Origin: Dermabacteraceae bacterium TAE3-ERU5
Lineage (GTDB): Bacteria > Actinomycetota > Actinomycetes > Actinomycetales > Dermabacteraceae
DNA length: 64,000 nt
Assembly: GCA_019218375.1 (NCBI GenBank)
Contig: JAHUUK010000001.1
Span: 248,001 to 312,000, forward strand
Reading direction: 5' to 3'
Shown: positions 60,844-64,000 of the stretch, piece after piece
Numbering within the stretch: the stretch's first letter is position 1
How the letters are laid out: each line of letters starts with the position of its first letter
Position numbers and translations under genes: made by a program
Notes under the pieces: model-generated
Told to the model about the DNA's origin: nothing
Database searches by the model: none
What the model saw: the letters and a program-made list of their open reading frames with translations, nothing else

Positions 60844-62172
60844 GTGAAGATTCTTGTGATCGGATCAGGGGGCCGCGAACATGCTCTCGTCGCCCGCCTG
60901 GCCCGTGACCCGCAGGCCCATGTTCTCCACTCAGCCCCCGGCAACCCCGGCATAGCCGAGCAAGCCGAAACCCATCCCGTAGACGCGAACGATCCCGCCG
61001 CCGTCTGCGCCCTGGCCCGTAGCCTGGGAGTCGATCTGGTAGTGATCGGCCCCGAAGCGCCGCTGGTAGCCGGGGTGGCCGACGCCCTACGCGCCGCGCA
61101 AATCCCCGTTTTCGGGCCGAGCGCCGACGCCGCCCGGCTAGAAGGCTCCAAGAGCTTCGCAAAAGACGTCATGGCGGCCGCGCAGATCCCCACCGCCGCC
61201 TGGGTCACCTGCACCTCCCCCGATCAGCTCCCCACCGCGCTGGAAACCACGAATCCCGGCGGGGAAAACCCGTACGTGGTTAAGGCCGACGGCCTGGCGG
61301 CGGGCAAGGGCGTAGTAGTCACCAAAGACTTCACGGCGGCAATCGCGCACGGCGAAGCCTGCCTGTCGGCACCCGGCGGCAGCGTGGTAATCGAGGAATA
61401 CCTGGACGGCCCCGAAGTCTCGCTGTTTTGCGTCAGCGACGGCGAAACCGTGCGGCCCCTGGCACCGGCGCAGGACTACAAGCGTGCGCTGGACGGCAAC
61501 GACGGGCCAAACACCGGCGGCATGGGTGCATATTCGCCCCTGCCCTGGGCCCCGGCAGACCTCACCGAACAGGTGCTGGATAGCGTGGCGCGCCCTCTGG
61601 TGGCCGAGATGGCCCGGCGCGGCACTCCCTTTAGCGGCCTGCTCTACTGCGGGCTAGCGCTCACCCGGCGCGGCCTGCGCGTGGTCGAATTCAACGCCCG
61701 TTTTGGCGACCCCGAAACGCAGGTGGTGTTGGAGCGCCTAACCAGTCCGCTGGGCGAACTGCTGCACGCGGCAGCCACCGGCGCGCTGGCCGATCTGCCG
61801 CCGCTTACCTGGAGCGATGACGCCGCCGTCACGGTCGTGCTCGCCAGCCCCGGCTACCCCGAAACCTCTACTTCCGATCTTCCGGTGCGCGGCGTCAAGG
61901 AAGCCGCCGCCACCGGTTGCCGCATCATCCACGCGGGCACCAAAACCGGGCCGGGCGGTGAACTGCTCACCGCCGGGGGCCGGGTGCTGTGCGTGGTCGG
62001 TACCGGAAAAACCGTGGCCGACGCACGCGCCGCCGCCTATCGGGGCGTTGCTGAGATTGAGATACCCGGTGGCCATAACCGCAGCGATATCGCTGCTCTC
62101 GCAGAGGATGCTGCGTCGGCCCCGCCCCGCCCCAGTGAAGAGAAAAGCCCGGCTGCGGGCGGGAATAAATAG
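60844..62172 (+). CDS. purD: Phosphoribosylamine-glycine ligase
   Basis: The 442-residue ATP-grasp enzyme makes GAR in purine synthesis. It has VIGSGGREHALVARL, GPEAPLVAGVADAL, YVVKADGLAAGKGVVV, GMGAYSPLP and VVEFNARFGDPETQ. The last 25 residues (after IAALAEDA) are not conserved. GTG start with no clear ribosome binding site; a weak-leader or leaderless message is possible because truA starts so close. purC follows after 36 bases. Confidence 0.95.
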   Translation: MKILVIGSGGREHALVARLARDPQAHVLHSAPGNPGIAEQAETHPVDANDPAAVCALARSLGVDLVVIGPEAPLVAGVADALRAAQIPVFGPSADAARLEGSKSFAKDVMAAAQIPTAAWVTCTSPDQLPTALETTNPGGENPYVVKADGLAAGKGVVVTKDFTAAIAHGEACLSAPGGSVVIEEYLDGPEVSLFCVSDGETVRPLAPAQDYKRALDGNDGPNTGGMGAYSPLPWAPADLTEQVLDSVARPLVAEMARRGTPFSGLLYCGLALTRRGLRVVEFNARFGDPETQVVLERLTSPLGELLHAAATGALADLPPLTWSDDAAVTVVLASPGYPETSTSDLPVRGVKEAAATGCRIIHAGTKTGPGGELLTAGGRVLCVVGTGKTVADARAAAYRGVAEIEIPGGHNRSDIAALAEDAASAPPRPSEEKSPAAGGNK

Positions 62173-62208
62173 CCCGATGCCGCGCGCCGCCATACCGAAG
62201 GAGAAACA

Positions 62209-63090
62209 GTGACTGAGAAACTGCCCGGTTGGCGGCACGTTGCCGCCGGTAAGGTACGCGATCTGTACGTGCCGGAAACCCCCGGTCAAGACACGGTGCT
62301 GCTCGTGGCGAGCGACCGCATCAGTGCCTACGACGCCGTGCTCAGCCCGGAAATCCCCGACAAGGGCCGGGTACTGACGGCGCTCACGCTTTGGTGGCTG
62401 GAGCGGCTCGACGATCTGATCCCCCACCACGTAATCAGCGCCGACGACGTGCCCGCGCCCGTGCGCGGGCGGGCGCTGCTGTGCCGCAGGCTAGACATGC
62501 TGCCGCTCGAAGCGGTGGTGCGCGGCTACCTGGCGGGAAGCGGGCTCGCGGAATACCGTGTGGACGGCAAAGTGGGGGGCCACTCCCTGCCGCCCGACCT
62601 CGTAACGGCGAGCGCCCTGCCCTCCCCCATCTTCACCCCGGCCCGCAAGGCCCCGCAGGGCGAGCACGACGAAAACATTACGGTGGCGCAGGCGCGCGAA
62701 CTGCTCGGCACGGAAACCGCCGACGCGGTCGAGGCCGCATCCCTCGCGATCTACGAGCGGGCCGCGAAGCTGTCAAAGGAGCGCGGCCTGCTGCTGGCCG
62801 ACACGAAGTTCGAATACGGCATCAACCCGGAAAACGGCGCTTTGACGCTGGGCGATGAGGTGCTGACCCCGGATTCGTCGCGGTTCTGGCTGGCCAGTGA
62901 ACACCGCCCGGGCCGTTCCCCCGCGAGTTTCGATAAGCAGTACGTGCGCGACTGGCTGACCTCGCCCGCTTCCGGCTGGGACAAAAACGGCAGGGAGCGC
63001 CCGCCACGCCTGCCGGAACGCGTGGTGGCGGCCACTCGGGACCGCTACCTGGACGCCTACCGAAGGCTGACGGGTCACTCCCTGCCGTGA
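62209..63090 (+). CDS. purC: SAICAR synthetase
   Basis: The 293-residue enzyme joins aspartate to CAIR. GKVRDLYV, VASDRISAYDAVL, MLPLEAVVRGYLAGSGLAEY, TPARKAPQGEHDENI and DTKFEYGI are family signatures of the longer, Gram-positive/fungal-like type. GAAGGAGAAAC precedes the GTG. It ends at a terminator, so purS downstream has its own promoter. Confidence 0.96.
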   Translation: MTEKLPGWRHVAAGKVRDLYVPETPGQDTVLLVASDRISAYDAVLSPEIPDKGRVLTALTLWWLERLDDLIPHHVISADDVPAPVRGRALLCRRLDMLPLEAVVRGYLAGSGLAEYRVDGKVGGHSLPPDLVTASALPSPIFTPARKAPQGEHDENITVAQARELLGTETADAVEAASLAIYERAAKLSKERGLLLADTKFEYGINPENGALTLGDEVLTPDSSRFWLASEHRPGRSPASFDKQYVRDWLTSPASGWDKNGRERPPRLPERVVAATRDRYLDAYRRLTGHSLP

Positions 63091-63107
63091 GGATTAAGGC
63101 CCCAGGG

Positions 63108-63128
63108 TCCGGGAACCCGGTTCCCGGA
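63108..63128. terminator. Bidirectional terminator after purC
   Basis: TCCGGGAAC and GTTCCCGGA arms around CCG lie immediately before the stop of the convergent metallo-beta-lactamase-fold gene. Confidence 0.65.
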
Positions 63129-63818
63129 TCAGAAGTCGAGGCTTTCGAAGTCGTGTTTCACCTGCAACGTGCCCTGTTCGTTCCATTCGACGACGCTGGT
63201 ACGCGGTTCGACGGCGTTCTTGATCTGCTCGACGAAGATGCGGCGGCCCGCCTTGGACAGGATCGCGTCGTGCACGGGCAGGTAACGCTTGGGGTGGGAG
63301 GCGCGCAGGAAGTCGATGGTTTCCTGCAGGCTCGACCACGGGGCGGCGACGGGGGCGGCCAGCAGATCAACCCCGGTCCATTCGGACTGCGGATGCAGGG
63401 AATCGCCGGTGACACCGAGGCGCGGTTCTCCCGGCGCGGTGAGCACGAAGCCGATGTTGCCGATGGGTTCGAGGTCCCGATGAATCTGCGCGTGGCGCCC
63501 GCCGACGGCGAGGATCTCAACTCCGCCGTCAAGGGTGATGACCTGGCCGGGGCGGATCGGTTCGATGTTTCGCCCGGCCTTGCTGAGCTTCAGCGCGGCC
63601 TCCGGCTCGGCATAGATCGGGATGCCCTTGTTGCGCAGCAGCAGATCGTCGATGAAATCGGGGTCGGCATGGTCGGGATGCGCGTGGGTAATCAGGATCG
63701 CGTCAATCCCGGTGCGGTGGCCTACGTTCGGGTCGGCCAGGTTGCCCGGATCAATCAGCACTCGCTTGCCCGCGAGGGTGACTGTCATGCAAGAGTGGCG
63801 GTGATGGCGGATCTTCAC
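63129..63818 (-). CDS. Small metallo-beta-lactamase-fold hydrolase
   Basis: The 229-residue protein has the metal motif HAHPDH at 45-50 (ITHAHPDHAD), a later GVTGDS and a final histidine in YLPVHDAIL. It belongs to the stand-alone UPF0173/YtkL-like MBL proteins. The substrate is unknown. It is shorter than UlaG, so I do not take it for an ascorbate-phosphate lactonase. It stands against the direction of the pur genes between purC and purS. GTG start at 63818. Confidence 0.82.
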   Translation of the reverse strand: MKIRHHRHSCMTVTLAGKRVLIDPGNLADPNVGHRTGIDAILITHAHPDHADPDFIDDLLLRNKGIPIYAEPEAALKLSKAGRNIEPIRPGQVITLDGGVEILAVGGRHAQIHRDLEPIGNIGFVLTAPGEPRLGVTGDSLHPQSEWTGVDLLAAPVAAPWSSLQETIDFLRASHPKRYLPVHDAILSKAGRRIFVEQIKNAVEPRTSVVEWNEQGTLQVKHDFESLDF

Positions 63819-63948
63819 TGTGTGCCTCCGTGATTGAGGTGTGCGACCCCGCCGGACGACGGTGTCTCAACCCCAATTTTACCTGTCCCTTTCCCGTTTA
63901 CACCAAATTTTTCATCCCTCGTTATCCCCTTTCGATAGGAGCACAACC

Positions 63949-64000
63949 ATGGCCCGTGTAATCGTTGAAGTAATGCCGAAACCGGAGATTTTGGACCCGC
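63949..64000 (+). CDS. purS: FGAM synthase subunit PurS, start only
   Basis: The first 17 residues (MARVIVEVMPKPEILDP) are present before the window ends. The opening is that of PurS, the small subunit that channels ammonia between PurQ and PurL. AGGAG lies 7 bases before the ATG. The position after purC fits, with purQ and purL expected beyond. Confidence 0.85.
   Translation, partial: MARVIVEVMPKPEILDP

Noticed and set aside
63129-63818. UlaG-type ascorbate-6-phosphate lactonase for the sugar-acid operon
   Set aside because: The protein is about 120 residues shorter than UlaG, lies 50 kb away in another context and resembles stand-alone MBL proteins.

Overview
The window is high-GC chromosomal DNA from an actinobacterium. 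It has a mycothiol-conjugate amidase gene beside greA, a monomeric NADP isocitrate dehydrogenase, DUF4245 and DUF4307 proteins, GTG/TTG starts, and a block reading (minus strand) rplM-rpsI ... glmM, with coaA (+), glmS, acpS, nnr, alr, tsaE, tsaB and rimI beyond it. Fermentative D-lactate dehydrogenase, phosphatidylcholine synthase, siderophore-type uptake and scavenging nicotinate phosphoribosyltransferase suggest a host-associated member of the Actinomycetaceae or relatives. The genus cannot be fixed from the sequence alone.

Layout. 1-8050: end of icd, a membrane protein of unknown function, pcs, an ANT(2'')-like nucleotidyltransferase, a PiT phosphate transporter, a DoxX-like protein, nicotinate phosphoribosyltransferase and a ketopantoate-reductase-family enzyme. 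8372-15061: a minus-strand catabolic operon (phosphotriesterase-family lactonase, UlaD-, UlaE- and UlaF/AraD-like enzymes, PfkB kinase, MFS permease) divergent from a SorC/DeoR-type regulator, with a matched pair of operator-like palindromes between them. 15071-20045: an iron-siderophore-type ABC system with two tandem, nearly duplicate lipoproteins. 20219-23161: two GNAT acetyltransferases and a SulP transporter. 23458-30394: an accessory segment with McrB/McrC, a 1.15-kb stretch without a convincing gene, an AT-rich OLD-family ATPase/TOPRIM nuclease and a small membrane/coiled-coil protein. 30462-46749: housekeeping genes (ychF, rmuC, ispH, xseAB, a fructokinase-like gene, fumC, uppS, HlyIII/TrhA, mca, greA, an AI-2E/PerM-family protein and an ABC exporter). 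46838-62172: rimI-tsaB-tsaE-alr-nnr-acpS-glmS, coaA, glmM, D-LDH with an orphan EIIC, rpsI-rplM, truA and purD. 62209-64000: purC, a small metallo-beta-lactamase-fold gene and the start of purS.

Two things stand out. First, the sugar-acid operon has the last two steps of the L-ascorbate (ula) pathway with all catalytic residues intact. It has an MFS permease plus a PfkB kinase where the known pathway uses a PTS, a PTE-family lactonase where it uses UlaG, and a UlaD homologue with three changed catalytic residues. This looks like a PTS-independent variant pathway acting on an unidentified substrate. Second, three intergenic regions (about 8091, 21351 and 38829) hold copies of a structured repeat of about 135 bp, built from paired, inverted arms with the core ACGTTTGGGTGCACT. 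I do not recognise this family. No tRNA, rRNA, CRISPR array or insertion sequence was found.
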